64,000 nucleotides of DNA from Cyrtodaria siliqua. Taxonomy: Eukaryota; Mollusca; Bivalvia; Adapedonta; Hiatellidae. Of the stretch, positions 20,278 to 32,944 are shown piece after piece; position 1 is the first letter of the stretch; each line of letters opens with the position of its first letter. The stretch lies in NCBI GenBank assembly GCA_037043455.1, contig JAWPHD010010344.1, positions 1 through 64,000 on the forward strand. The letters run 5' to 3'. Below the pieces are notes generated by a model that was given only the letters and a program-made list of their open reading frames with translations, ran no database searches and was not told where the DNA came from. The position numbers were made by a program, and so were the translations under genes.

Positions 20278-21615
20278 CATTACCACAACCAACCATAGCC
20301 TTGTACCCGTGTTTGTGTCTGGCTCAGACAAGAACCTCATAAAGCGTGTGCATCCCAGTATCTACAAGAAGCTGAGAAGACACTCCAGGATGCTCCTCTG
20401 TGTAGCATAAGGTTCTTACTAATGCTACTGCTTCACCCAATGAAAGCCTACAATCTATACAACTGAAACATACATTAACTGAAGAGTAAATAAGGATGGT
20501 TTCATTTACTGTGTATGATGAATTATAATGAGTATCCAAATCCGTTAAAATAAGACGAAGTTTTAACATATTGATAAATCGAAAGAATTCAGGACTAAGA
20601 ATACCCTTCCTCCCTGGTCTTGTAGTCGCCGGAGATAATTCTAGAAGCCTGATGTTGGAATAATTGGAAAGAGTTATTTGATACTATAGATTTTAGTCTT
20701 GTTTTAGATTTCCTTAAAGAAATCAGACTTTATAAATCAATATAATATTTTCCTATATATAATAACTTGATTACAAGCCCGTTGAAAGGCATTAGTTGAT
20801 TTACATATATACAAAGTTTATATTGCGTATTAAACATTGTTCCATTGCTTTTAGTTCACTGCATTATTAATTGGCAATTTAGCTACACATGTACATGTAG
20901 TTATGGCATTTGGTCAACATGTAACATAACATTTTTCTTCAATTTATAATGATACATATATGTTAAATAGTTCCTAAAAGTAATATATTTTTTTTTAAAT
21001 ATTAGACCTATAATATCATTGAAAACATGACAATTAGTTTAAATGTTTATTTCTCCGTCTCTAATACAGAACTGCTTGGATATACTGGATAGATAGGTAA
21101 TCACATAATAAGCCACGCCTGCTGGTGGGGCTATAGATATACATTACAAGACCTCTAAAACGTTTGTTAGGTGTTTTTCTGAAGTAGACTTCAAGTCAGG
21201 CTACAGGCAAGTGTATTTTCTCAAAACTAGATCTCATAATACATCCAGCCAAATTCTACCAATAATCAACAGAGAGTACATCAGTAATCAACAGAGAGTA
21301 CATCAGTAATCAACAGAGAGTACATCGGTATTGTTTTTACCAGGATTAATTAGATTAATGTTCATTTTGTTATGAGCTTGATTTTTTTTAAAGAAAAAAA
21401 ATAGCTATGGTCATCACCTGAAAGTCGTTGCCTGTGTCTGCGTCCACTGGATAATTGAATTGAATTGAATTGGATTTTATAGTCACACCAACAGCTAAGG
21501 TCATATGGCGTCTTTCCAGCTTCCATTTGTGGAGGAAGACCCCAGGTGCCCCTCCGGGCAATTTTCGTGCACGGGCGGGCACCTGGGTAGAACCACCGAT
21601 GTTCCGCAAGTCCAC
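20278..21615. other. Intergenic, no gene recognised
   Basis: AT-rich. Three direct copies of a 22-bp sequence (ATCAACAGAGAGTACATCAG) lie at about 21267-21330. Short minus-strand frames at 20324-20569 and 21362-21652 have no recognisable domain. Confidence 0.4.
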
Positions 21616-23290
21616 TGGATAAAGTTTTGTATGTAAGCTTGTATCTTGGCAACTACTTCACATAATCGATTGAAACTTTACACATGTATTCACCATCATT
21701 AGACAACATCATTAGACAACATCATAGAGACCAGTTCTATAACTAACAAAATTATTGCCCCTTTTAGACTGAGAAAATGTTGCTTAAAGTGTTGTATGTT
21801 TGCTGGTTTAACTTTTGTATGTAAGTTTTTATATCAGAAACTGCTTCACATAATGGTTTGAAACTTCGCACATGTATTCGGCATCATTAGACAACATTGT
21901 AGAACCAAGTTAAATAACTTATGTTTTATTTTAACCAAATTATGGCTCTTTAATATATCGAGAAAATTTGGTTAAAGTTTTGTATGAACATGTAAGCATG
22001 TATCCCAGAAACTGCTAACATACTGGATTGAAACTTCACATATGTATGCATTCGGCATCATTGAACAACATCATAGAGCCAGGTTCTGTAACTCATAGAT
22101 TTATTTTAATGAGTTATGGCCCCTTTTATACTTAAAAAAAAATAGTAAAAGTTTTGTATGTAAGGTTGTATTTTGGAAACTACTGGTACCTCACTTAATG
22201 GGTTGAAACTTCACGTGTCTTCACTTCAGCATCATTAGACAACATCGTAAAACCAGATTCCATAACGAATGTTTTTATTTTAACAAGTTATGGCCCCTTT
22301 TATACATAGAAAAAATTGATTTAAGTTGTCAACATATTTTTTTTAATTAAACATTTTCAGCATACATGTCTTATTGACCTGATCATGCACAATTCTTTCC
22401 CGGCTGTAATTCATGATTTGTTTAACTTCAAACTTTATTCATGCATATGAATGTTGCTTTTGGTAAACAATACCCCTATATCATCATTACTATATGGTAC
22501 ACAATAACCCTATCAGTTTTTTACTGTCAGAAGGTCAGATATACGTTGGTGCGACTATAAAATCCAATTCAATCAATCAGATATACCTCAACAAGTTTTC
22601 CTTGTTGAGGTATATCACCAATATCATCGTTATGCTCATGACCCACTTTTGTTAAATTTTTATCTTATACTTACAAATTTTGGAAACTACCGGTACCTCA
22701 CATAATGGGTTGAAACTTCATAAGTAATCACAGAACCAGGTTCTATAACTCATTTTTTATTTTAACAAATTATGGGTCCTTTTATACGTAGAAAAAATTG
22801 GTTTAAGTTTTGTATTTAAGTTTGTCAACTTGTTTTTTTTTTTTAATTGTTTTTTTTCAGTATACATCTACATGTACATGTCATATCTCAGAATATTGAT
22901 TTTATGGTTAGTAGGTCAAATGTCAAGGTCACTGTGACCTGATCATTCACAATTCTTTCCCGGCTGTAATTCATGTATTTTTTTAACTTGAAACTTTATT
23001 CATACATACATGTATAGACTAGTGCTGTTGGTAAACAATAACCCTATCAGTTTTTTACTGTCAAAAGGTCCTTGTTGAGGTACATGTATATCACCCATAT
23101 CATTGTTATGCTCATGACCCACTTCTTCTTTTAAATTTTGATCTTATACTTACACATTTTGGTAACTACCGGTACCTCACATAATGGGTTTGTCTTGGGT
23201 ATCATTAGATGTCACAGAACCCGGTTCTATAACTCATGTTTTTATTTTAACAAATTATGGCTCCTTTTATACATAGAAAAATTGTACTTA
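21616..23290 (+). repeat. ~175 bp repeats in a ~490 bp higher-order arrangement
   Basis: Monomers share GGGTTGAAACTTCACATGTA, AACAAATTATGGCYCCTTTT and ATACATAGAAAAAATTGGTT. From about 22177 the block GGAAACTACYGGTACCTCAC recurs at 22682 and 23161, spaced by 505 and 479 bp, with CAATTCTTTCCCGGCTGTAA within. Confidence 0.75.
22570..22612. repeat. Perfect 16-bp hairpin
   Basis: GATATACCTCAACAAG, a TTTTC loop, then the exact inverse CTTGTTGAGGTATATC. Probably the terminal hairpin of the surrounding repeat family; a related sequence lies near 23067-23090. Confidence 0.8.
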
Positions 23291-23296
23291 TTTTTT

Positions 23297-24590
23297 AGCT
23301 CTACTGGCCAAGGGCCAGCAGAGCTTATGGGATGGCGAGTTGTCTGTCATCCGTCGTCTGTGGTCCGTCTGTTAACTTTTACCTCGTTAAGACAATAGGG
23401 CCTTCATTTTTCATCCGATCTTTACCAAACTTTAACAGGTTGTTAATATCAATGAAAGCTCGGACAAGTTCGAAAACCAGCTAGATCGGACCAGTTACAG
23501 CGGAGTTATGGGCCTTGATTTAGTTAAAAATGCTATATTTTGCCTCGTTAAGACGATCGGGGCTTCATTGTTCATCCGATCTTTACCAAACTTTATCAGA
23601 TTGTTAATGTCGCTGAAACTCAAACAAATTCGAAAACCAGCCAGATCGGCCAAGTAACAGCGGAGTTATGGCCCTTGATTTAGTTCAAAATTATATATTT
23701 TGCCTCGTTAAGATTTTTCATCCGATCTTTACCAAACTTTATCCGATTGTTAATGTCTATGAAAGCTTGGTCAAGTTCGAAAACCAACCAGATCGATCCA
23801 GTAACAGTGGAGTTATGGCCCTTGATTTTGTTAAAACTGCTATAATTTGCCTCGTCATACGAGAGGGCCTTTATTTTGCATCTGATCTTTGCCAAACTTT
23901 AGCAGATTTTATGACTTTCTTTTTTTATATATATATTTTTATTTTATTTTTTAATATTTTTTTATTTAATTTTTTTTAATTTTTATTTTTTATTTTTTTA
24001 ATAAGTTTTTTTTATTTTTTAATTATTTTTTGTAATTTTTTTTTTTATTTTTTTTATTTTTTTAATTATTATTTGTAATTTTTTTTTTTTTTTTTTTTTT
24101 AAATTATTATTATTATTTGTTGTTTATTTTACTCTATGTTGGACCAGTTGGACCAGTAACAGAGGAGTTATGGCTCTTGATTTTGTTAAAAAATAAATGC
24201 TATAATTTGCCTCGTCATACGATAGGGCCTTCATTTTGCATCTGATATTTGCCAAACTTTATAAGATTTTATGACTTTCTTTTTTTATATTATTTTTTTT
24301 ATGTTTTTTTATTTATTTTTTTGCTCTATGTTGGACCAGTCGGACCAGTAACAGAGGAGTTATGGCTCTTGATTTAGTTAAAAATGCTATATTTTGCCGC
24401 GTTAATATGGTAGGGCCTTCATTTTCATCTGATCTTTACCAAACTTTACCAAACTTTACCAGATTCTTTAGTTATGGCCCTTGATTTAATAAAAAAGCTG
24501 TTTTTTAATGGCAGTCACTCGCTTCATTGATGTTATAAGAGCCGTGTTAGCCAGTAGAGCGTCCACAGGCCCTCTTGGGCCTCTTGTTTT
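23297..24590 (+). mobile_element. Tandem-cored element with AGCTCTACTGGCC head and GGGCCTCTTGTT tail
   Basis: The head TTTAGCTCTACTGGCCAAGG forms an inverted repeat with GGCCAGCAGAGCT. A TCCGTC-rich segment follows, then ~160 bp repeats (TTGCCTCGTTAAGACGATAG, TTATGGCCCTTGATTTAGTT), a T-rich tract, and the tail GGCCCTCTTGGGCCTCTTGT. No ORF of note. Confidence 0.85.
23915..24130 (+). repeat. T-rich low-complexity tract
   Basis: Almost pure T with interspersed A. A shorter version recurs at 24280-24320 and 26735-26780. Confidence 0.95.
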
Positions 24591-24592
24591 TA

Positions 24593-25743
24593 TTAGCTCT
24601 ACTGATCAGAGATCAGCAGAGCTTATGCCGTGGTGCGGCGTCCGTCGTCCGTCTGTCCGTAAACTTTTATTTGTAGCGACTTCACAGCTGAAACTACTGG
24701 ATGGATATTCATGAAACTTTACAGAAATGTTGCCCATAAAGTCTAGTTGATCCTAGCAAAAATTCATGTTGATGTAAAATCCAAGATGGCCGCCAAAGCT
24801 AAAAATAGAGTTTTAAAATACAAGTTTGTAGCGACTTCTTCTTGAAAACTATAAGTGATATTGATATGGGACTTTTTCTAAAATGATCAGCATGACATGA
24901 TGTTGATCCTAGTCAAAAATCGTTTTGATTCAACGTTAAACATGGCTGCCAGCGGCCATCTTTGTTTACATAGAGTTATATAGTAAAAACTTGTAGCGAC
25001 TACTTCTCTGAAACTACTTGGCGGATTGTCATGAAACTTTACAGGAATGTTGCTCTTGATGTCTAAATGATTCTAGAAAAATTTCAGGTCGGCCGGAAAT
25101 TCAAGATGGCCGTCACAGCTAAAAATAGATTTTTAAAAAATAAGTTTGTAGCGACTACTTCTTGAAAACTATAAGTGATATTGATATGGGACTTTTTCTA
25201 AAATGATCAGCATGACATTATGTTGATCCTAGTCAAACATTATTTTGATTCGACGTTAAACATGGCTGCCAGTGGCCATCTTTGTTTACATAAGAGTTTG
25301 TATAGTAAAAATGTGTAGTGACTACTCCTCTGAAACCACTAGACGGATTTTCATGAAACTTCACAGGAATGTTGCTCTTGATGTCTAGTTGATCCTAGCA
25401 CAATTTCAGGTCGGCTGGAAATTCAAGATGGCCACCACAGCTAAACATAGATTTTTAAAAACAAGTTTGTAGCGACTACTTCTTGAACACTGTAAGTGAT
25501 ATTGATATGGGACTTTTTCTGAAATGATCAGCATGACAAGATGTTGATCCTTGTCAAAAATTATTTTGATTCGACATTAAACATGGCTGCCAGTGGCCAT
25601 CTTTGTTTACCTAGAGTTATATAGTAAAAACTTCAACTTGTAGCGACTACTCCTCTGAAACTACTTGACAGTTTTTATGAAACTTCACTTCACCTAGCTA
25701 TCAAAATCTATCAGTAGAGCTTCAAGGTCATTGACCTCTTGTT
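24593..25743 (+). mobile_element. A/B tandem-cored element, copy 1
   Basis: Head TTAGCTCTACTGATCAGAGA/TCAGCAGAGCT (hairpin), then GTCCGTCGTCCGTCTGTCCG. The core alternates A (TGTAGCGACTACTCCTCTGA...) and B (TGTAGCGACTACTTCTTGAA...) half-units of ~160 bp. Tail: ATCAGTAGAGCTTCAAGGTC then ATTGACCTCTTGTT. Further copies are in Sesquipedalian intron 1. Confidence 0.88.
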
Positions 25744-25747
25744 TTTT

Positions 25748-26940
25748 TTAGCTCTATGTTGGACCAGTCGAACCAGTAACAGAGGAGTTATGGCTCTTAA
25801 TTTAGTTAAAAATGCTATATTTTGCCTCGTTAATACGGTAGGGCTTCATTTTTCATAATACGGTAGGGCTTCATTTTTCATCTGATCTTTACCAAACTTT
25901 AACAGATTCTTTAGTTATGACCTTTGATTTAGTTCAAAAGCTGTTTTTTGCCCGAAACTTCAAAAAAAACGTAAATGGCAGTCACTCGCTTCATTGATGT
26001 TATAAGGGCCATGTTAGCCAGTAGAGCGTCCACAGGCCCTCTTGGGCCTCTTGTTCATCCTATCTTTACCAAACTTTACCACATTGTTAATATCAATGAA
26101 AGCGCGGGCAAGTTCGAAAAACCAGCCATATCCGACTAGTAACAGCGGAGTTATGGCCCTTGATTTAGTTCAAAATGCTATTTTTTGCCAGGTTAAGATG
26201 ATATGGCCTTCATTTTTCATCCTATCTTTAATTTTTTTTACCACATTGTTAATATCAATGAAAGCTCGGACAAGTTCGAAAACCAGCCATATCGGACTAG
26301 AAACAGCGGAGTTATGGCCCTTGATTTAGTTAAAAATGCAATATTTTACCTCGTTAAGACGATAGGGGCTTCATTGTTCATCCGATCTTTATCAAACCTT
26401 TTCAGATTGTTAATATCTATGAAAGCTCGGACAAGTTCGAAAACCATTCATATCGGACCAGTAACAGCGGAGTTATGGCCCTTGATTTAGTTCAAAATGC
26501 TATATTTTGCCTCGTTAAGACGATAGGTTCTTCATCCGATCTTTACCAAACTTTATCAGATTGTTAATGTCAATGAAAGCTCATTCAAGTTCGAAAACCA
26601 GCCGATCGGACCAGTAACAGCGTAGTTATGGCCCTTGATTTTGTTAAAAAATAAATGCTATAATTTGCCTCGTCATACGATAGGGCCTTCATTTTGCATC
26701 TGATATTTGCCAAACTTTAAAAGATTTTATGACTTTCTTTTTTTATATTATTTTTTTTATGTTTTTTTATTTATTTTTTTGCTCTATGTTGGACCAGTCG
26801 GACCAGTAACAGAGGAGTTATGGCTCTTGATTTAGTTAAAAATGCTATATTTTGCCTCGTTAATACGGTAGGGCCTTTATTTTTTATCTGATCTTTACCA
26901 AACTTTACCAGATTCTTTAGTTATGGCGCTTGACTTAGTT
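25748..26940 (+). repeat. AGCTCTACTGGCC-family core repeats, fragmented
   Basis: Two blocks of the same ~160 bp repeats as 23297-24590. The first ends with the tail GGCCCTCTTGGGCCTCTTGT at about 26055; the second begins without a head at 26056. Confidence 0.8.
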
Positions 26941-27189
26941 TATTACAATTGAGTTTTAATATGTTAATTTGACGTTTGATAGATTTATTTGTTATATATA
27001 CTTTCCAGAGAAATAGTGGATTTCATGATTAAAATAAAACCTTATATTTTCATTGTTTATATTTCACATGTGACATACCAAAAATGACGTAATGCTGCTG
27101 TTGACATAGACGTTGTTGACGTTATTGACGTCATTGTTAAGGCGCATTATGTTTTTTCTGCATAAGTTTCAAGGTTGTGAGTATATAAT

Positions 27190-27330
27190 AAATAGAATAT
27201 TTGTTGGTTTGTTGTGAATATAGGATTTATTTTCATCTCGAAGTGAGGAAACTCGCATATTTTGAAATTTATAAGTTTTCTCAATGAAAATAAATCCTAT
27301 ATTCACTCCAAACAAACAAATATCCTCTAT
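27190..27330. mobile_element. Fold-back element with ~45 bp arms
   Basis: Left GTGAATATAGGATTTATTTT, right (inverted) the same with one or two changes. Outer arms AATATTTGTTGGTTTGTTGT / inverted ATATTTGTTTGTTTGGAGT. Confidence 0.85.
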
Positions 27331-27494
27331 GTATCAATCGATGTAATATGCATAATTTAACTAAATACCATAATAAAGAAAAAAAATTATATGTATATAT
27401 ATATATAACAGATTTTCTCACCCTTATATATAACAGATTTATATATATAACAGATTTGTTTTGAAATTAGGGGAGATTTTTATTATATCCAGGG

Positions 27495-27645
27495 CAAGAA
27501 AATTTGTTTCTCAGTTACTCGTCCTACGCAATATTTAAATGGCCAAATTGATAAATTGTTAAAGAATTTATCTGTATTTCTACTCGTCCTGCATCAATGA
27601 GCACTCGTCATAGCGAGCGGACGAGTGGAATTTTCGTGCCCTGAT
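27495..27645 (-). repeat. Dispersed repeat, inverse of 4365-4505
   Basis: Shares TCTACTCGTCCTGCATCAAT and CACTCGTCATAGC with the copy next to PLBD2 exon 10. Confidence 0.75.
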
Positions 27646-27663
27646 ATCTTTCAGGCAGTACTT

Positions 27664-27988
27664 AAAGAAAATAACCTGCCAAATAACGGCAACATTACAC
27701 TACAAAACCATTGGTCAAAACTCTGTCCAGGTGCTCAGGTCATATAATAATGTATATGTGCCAATTAAAAGTATAAGTTTATTCATGGGTTCTTACCCTT
27801 GACTGAATATGCGTAAAATGAGTTGAGTTCATAACTCTGAATTCTAGTTTTAGGGGTTGGTCTGACTGGTTAATTAAAGCCATTTATATTGTTTCTGTAG
27901 ATTTTGGATTCTCAAAATATGTAAGTTATATGTATACCGTTTAAAAACGGTGAACATCTGTTGGCTGTTGTTGGCGAGATAGCTTTAA
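27664..27988 (-). mobile_element. ~330 bp MITE, copy 2 (inverted)
   Basis: AAAGAAAATAACCTGCCAAA at the left and GCTGTTGTTGGCGAGATAGC at the right, matching the ends of 10034-10405 and 51596-51933. Confidence 0.8.
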
Positions 27989-28309
27989 CAAGCATATGAC
28001 TCTACCAGTATTTGATAATAAAAGTAAAATACATGTTCATGTACATGTAGAGGCTTTATTAAATATTGATAATTGTGATGAGCCGTTAGTTTGTGTGCGT
28101 TTAAGTGTTCCTGGTTGAGATATAATAGAGATATCGATCATATCATGGTTATGCTCATGACCCACTTCTTCTTTTAAATTTTTATCTGGACAGAGCATTG
28201 CTATACTTCCTGGTTTTGTACTGTAGGTTTCATTGCACCATTGATTTTCCTTCTTCGTTTTTGTCTCGCCTTTTCAAAGAAAAAAAGAGACATAGGTGTT
28301 GCTTTACAG

Positions 28310-28990
28310 ACGGCGGCGGTGTCAACATTCAAGTTTTGCGTTTAGGTCATTTTCTCACAAACTGTAAGACTAGACCTTTCAAACTTTGCCTATAGTTGTA
28401 TCTTGGGTGGTACATCGCAAGGTGACAAAGCAGATGTGGAAGTGACCTTGACCCTCCAAGCAAAGGGCAGATAACTTAATAATTTTTACCTTCAACTTTT
28501 GCGTTGAGGTCAATTTCTCGCAAACTGTATGCACTACACCTTTCAAACTTTGCTTATAGTTGTATCTTGGGTGGTACATCGCAATGAGACAAAGCAAATG
28601 TGGATGTGACCATGACCTTCCAAGCAAAGGGCAAATAACCGTATAGTTTTTCCTTCAACTTTTGCATTTAGGTCACTTTTCACAAACTGTATGCACTAGA
28701 CCTTTCAAATGTGTTTATAGTTGTATCTTGAGTGGTACATTGCAACATGATAAAGGAAATGTGGATGTGACCTTTACCCTCTAAGCAAAGGACAGATAAC
28801 CTTATAATTTTTACCTTCAACATTTGCATTTTGGTCACTTTCACACAAACTTTATGCTTTAGACCTTCCAAACTTCGCTTATAGTTGTTTCTTTTAATAG
28901 TACATCACAATGTGTCAAAAAGCAAATGTGGATATGACCTTCACCATCCAAGCAAAGGGCAGATAACTTTAATTGTTACATTTAAATCAC
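28310..28990 (+). repeat. ~160 bp tandem repeat, 4 copies
   Basis: Repeated motifs are CTTCAACTTTTGCRTTKAGG (near 28490, 28653, 28813), TTATAGTTGTATCTTGGGTG and CCAAGCAAAGGGCAGATAAC. Minus-strand frames here are repeat by-products. Confidence 0.85.
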
Positions 28991-29370
28991 TTTCTCATGC
29001 ACTATAATTATGCACTAGATGCTTTAAACCTAGTTGATAGCCTAATCTTCGGAAGACAAAACATTTTATTTTGACATAGTTGTGTCTTGGGTAGTTCATC
29101 TTTTTGGACGCATGGATTTCATCTATGACCCTGACATACTTTTTGGAGCTGATGATTTTTTTTAAACAAATGCACTTAAATGTCATCTCAGCAAACTATA
29201 AACGCCATTGTTTTCAGTTATTAAAATGTTTACAACATGCACATTTTTATCACAAATAAGGCAGGGAAACTGTTTTTTTCTGCTATTTGTGACTAGTGGC
29301 ACGAATCCAGTGGTGTAATTACACCTATATATATTATACCCATATCATCCCATTGATTTGAATCACCCTT

Positions 29371-30340
29371 TAGTCAGTCGGGGAACTTTTTAAAAACCAT
29401 CACCTTAAATGGTGATGATGTTTCATCATAAACACTTATTCTCATGGTCATTATTTTCCATCATCTTTAATGTTACTATAAACAGACCGAATATAATAGT
29501 CATGTGACTATTCTTAGTCAGGGAACGATTTATCGTCGCATAGTATATTCTGGCAAACTTTCAATATGAGGGTTTTCCTTCACCCAGATTGAAACAAGAA
29601 AAATCTGTCAACTTGATCAACGTGATTCGCTTCATTCTGTCGCGAAATGCATATTTTGGTATATTCAACTCAAAGCTATATTCTTCGCCTGGTACATTTT
29701 TAGAAAATGTTATAACATTCATCAAACAGAATTCGGTAAAATTTGGATGATATGCAGTAACACATGTGTTTACCTTCTGCACCGATTTCTGTCATTTTTC
29801 TCGAAAATCAACCCGTATGTAGACCGGTACTCGTTTATAAAGCTACTGACGGGTTCCCTATCTATACTTCTACCGATAAACCAACATACCAACAGGGAAC
29901 AATAACAGGCGATAAACACAGGGACGTAAAATAGATCGGACTTGTAGCATGGTAGCAAGTTTGCATATTTAATTATGATGTGATGAAACATCACCATTTA
30001 AGGACTATTGGTCAGCTATCTTTGAAAAGAAAATCCAAAATGGATGGGGTATGATTAATTGAAATTTTCATCCAAGTGCATATTATAGGCATGGACATTG
30101 TCAATGATATAATAGATGACATAAATGCAACACTATTGATGTGAACATAATATCAGAAACAATATTTATTTGGCAGAAATGGTGCCCTTTATATTCGAAA
30201 AGTTTAGTGCAATTTCACTCTAAGATGTTTTGTTTTTTATGTTAAATAAATTTGTCCATAGAATTGTTCATTTATCTAAAAATGGCACACGAGACAATAG
30301 CCCTTAAGGTGATTGTTTTTCAAAAGTTCCCTGACTGCTA
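29371..30340. mobile_element. 970-bp element with ~38 bp terminal inverted repeats
   Basis: Left TAGTCAGTCGGGGAACTTTT, right (inverted) TAGCAGTCAGGGAACTTTTG, both followed by (A)AAAACMATCACCTTAA. A second nested inverted repeat pairs 29401-29428 with 29980-30005 (GATGTTTCATCA). Minus-strand frames of 75 and 73 codons (29997-29770, 29782-29561) lie inside; neither is recognised. Confidence 0.8.
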
Positions 30341-30344
30341 GTTG

Positions 30345-31245
30345 AGAAAAACTAGAATATGCATACCAGGGATAACAGTTGGTTGAAATAAAAACCTTAT
30401 ATTTTCATTGACATTGTTAAATTATTTTCTCTGCAAAGAGCATACAAAAATTTAAAATACTTTACAGTAAAAATGCAAAGAATATACATAGAATAATGAA
30501 ACTATAAAGTTGTGTTTAAGTGTTAGGTTACCAGTGGGAAATGGATATAAAAAAAACTCCAATATTATCACTAGGTAATGCTTTCTAAACAAAAAGAATC
30601 CTAAAATATAAATATAAAAAGCTAAAAGTGTTCTCACCTAAAATATATACAGTTAGTAACAGTATATACATCCATTCCAAGAATACTTAAAATTTGGAGT
30701 TTTCGTTTTGTTTTTGTCCATTATGCTACCTTAGCTTTAAATATATATTTATTGATGCAATATAATCAACAATAATTATTAGTAACATGCAAAAACAATC
30801 TGCTTTGAAATATTCAAATAATTACCAATTATGATTTGGAAATAGGCATGTTTACTACACTAACGGGACATTCAGGACTGCCATGTGACCTGTGAGAGAG
30901 CTTTTGATCGAGTCATTGGGTGCGTTCAGGGTTCTCCCATTGGTTACCGAAAGTGCTCTCAGTAACTATCGACTACCATCGGTCACCATCGTTAGTCGTT
31001 GGTTCGCTGATAGGTAGAACGTTGGTAACCCATCTTCCCGCAACTCTACACCTGAGGTAGTATCAGTGGCCTCGTTGGAACCAAATGTTACCATTGGTAA
31101 ACCAAAGTTTAGTTAACCAATGTGGTTGCCGTTGGGAGAACTGATCTTTAGTCATTGAAACCCCCTTAAACACTTCTAATTTATTTTCATAATTATATGT
31201 AAAAATCATGTGATGTTAAGTACCTTACGTGAAGTCTTCAAAACC
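30345..31245. other. Intergenic, no gene recognised
   Basis: AT-rich, with a locally GC-richer segment near 30890-31150 that reads like an eroded repeat (GTAACCATYGGT motifs in both orientations). Confidence 0.4.
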
Positions 31246-31777
31246 TTAAAGGGACAATGTCTGTAACTTTTAGCTTATAAAACACAAAATAATTACATTA
31301 ACAAAAATAACACACCAACCATTATTGAATCTTTACTTAATAAAAACAAGATTGACGGAATTCAATAACGGTACAGAAAAAAGAAGACCCGCTTCGTGGG
31401 GTTGAACTTGTAACTCACTCTAAAATTACGCATGCGGGTAATAATAGTTAACATTGCAATAAGTCAAGCTCGCTCCTAACTGAGCTAGAAGACCAGATGT
31501 GTTATGTAAGACATACTGTATAGAAAACCTACTGCGCTAATCGATGACAAGTGATTCGCACAAACTGTAAATATTGTGGGGCCCACATTGTTTACCGCAC
31601 ATATAATAAATAAAACTCTTCTTTTTTTTTTCAAACTCACGAATGTACATGTACCTATTACTACCGACTTATCTGGTTCTATGCTCATGTTTTCATGCAT
31701 ACATTTCATTGAATAAAAATCAGACAGTTATTTCGCTATGCTTAATATCTGCTTACTTACGGACAGTGTCACTTTAA
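31246..31777. mobile_element. TIR element with internal tRNA-like sequence, copy 1
   Basis: Ends TTAAAGGGACAATGTCTGTA and (inverted) TTAAAGTGACACTGTCCGTA; 532 bp. The interior matches 50021-50532, including ACTTTTAGCTTATAAAACA near the left end and AATATCTGCTTACTTACGGA at the right end. A minus-strand tRNA-like core is at 31383-31494. Confidence 0.85.
31383..31494 (-). ncRNA. tRNA-like core inside TIR element (not a functional tRNA call)
   Basis: On the minus strand it starts GGTCTTCTAGCTCAGTTAGG (box A TAGCTCAGTTAGG) and ends with AAGTTCAACCCCACGAAG (box B-like). The stretch between the arms is ~35-40 nt longer than in a standard tRNA, like an intron or a decayed anticodon arm. Confidence 0.5.
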
Positions 31778-31779
31778 AG

Positions 31780-32576
31780 AGCAATCGCGAAGTTAAATTT
31801 ATCAAGCATTAAAATTAGCACCTCAGTTTTTTAAACCAGTATACTTTTGACTTGATACCTGCTTGCATAATTATACTTGAATAAAATGTACAATAATTTG
31901 GAGTTTTTAACTTCTCTTCATTGTTTTTCTACATGTATACCTTATTTACCCTAATAAAAGTTCCATCCACCTTTCAAAAATCAAAAGAAAAAAAATAATT
32001 CAATACACAATCTTCAAAATTTAATATAGATGTACACTTTCGATTTAAGAATCAACCCCCAAATAATGTATTTATTTTTATTACATTTAATAAGAGTAGC
32101 CCCAGCTTGGCATTTTGCACAGCGTCCAGGCGCTACTATTAAAGAAAAAAAAGAAAAAAAGAAAAGAAAAAAAACCGGGTTTGGCTGGGGTATCAAATAA
32201 AAACCTTAATTTCGACTTAAAAAGTTTGCATATTGTGGAATTAAACATTTAATAGATAATTTTGAAGAGGTTTTTGCATTTTTTCAGTATTTTTTTTTAA
32301 ACATTAATTGTTTTATTGTTGAAATATCCGTCATAAAATCCTGCTAATATAAGCTTTCCCATCGCTTAATGGAAGTAAGACGGTACGAGGTAATGATCAA
32401 TAATTAGTAAAAACAATTTGCTTTGAAGTTTTCAAACAATGAATAATAATGATTGCAGATATGGAAGTTATGTAGAACTACACTAATATGATGCCGCAAG
32501 TTAGGAAAAAAATTCTAATATCACCCAGTGTCCCTTTTAATTTTATTACTGATCAGAAGATCTTGAGACTGTTGTA
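31780..32576. other. Intergenic repeat fragments
   Basis: Fragments of the 9478-type MITE at about 31940-32140 (CCTTATTTACCCTAATAAAA; GCGTCCAGGCGCTACTATTA) and of a TTAAAGGGAC-like terminus (AGTGTCCCTTTTAA near 32530). No gene. Confidence 0.5.
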
Positions 32577-32940
32577 ACAGGCATGGTAGTTCAGTAGATA
32601 AGGCATGGCGCCTTGTAGATGTCTGCCCCGCATGGTTTGCTCCCTGGTGGAGGCATGTCTGATGGGAACCTTCATTCTTCATCTCATCTCGTCCCTCTGA
32701 CGTCGCTGTCCCAGTATAACCTTATATGTTAATCCCTCTGGGAGCTCGACTTGTGAGAAAATGTCGATTCTTACGGATGACAGGAGGTATACTACTGGTT
32801 CTACCCAGGAAAAATGGGGTGGTCTGCTTCTACCAAATAAAAAAATCGACCGTTGTATATGTGCTAAAATGTGCTAAACATGACGTAAAATCCCGTTCAA
32901 ACAAAAGTAAACGGGTCGTAAAACCACATTTTATTTCATT
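32577..32940 (+). mobile_element. tRNA-headed SINE, family 1, second copy
   Basis: Head GGCATGGTAGTTCAGTAGAT (box A-like). The body shares CGATTCTTACGGATG, GGTTCTACCCAGGAAAAATG and a 3' part with ATGACGTAAAATC with the copy at 10948. Confidence 0.75.
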
Positions 32941-32944
32941 TTAA

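Noticed and set aside
26042..26490. Two 95-codon frames with shared sequence
   Set aside because: Both translate the ~160-bp core repeat of the AGCTCTACTGGCC family.
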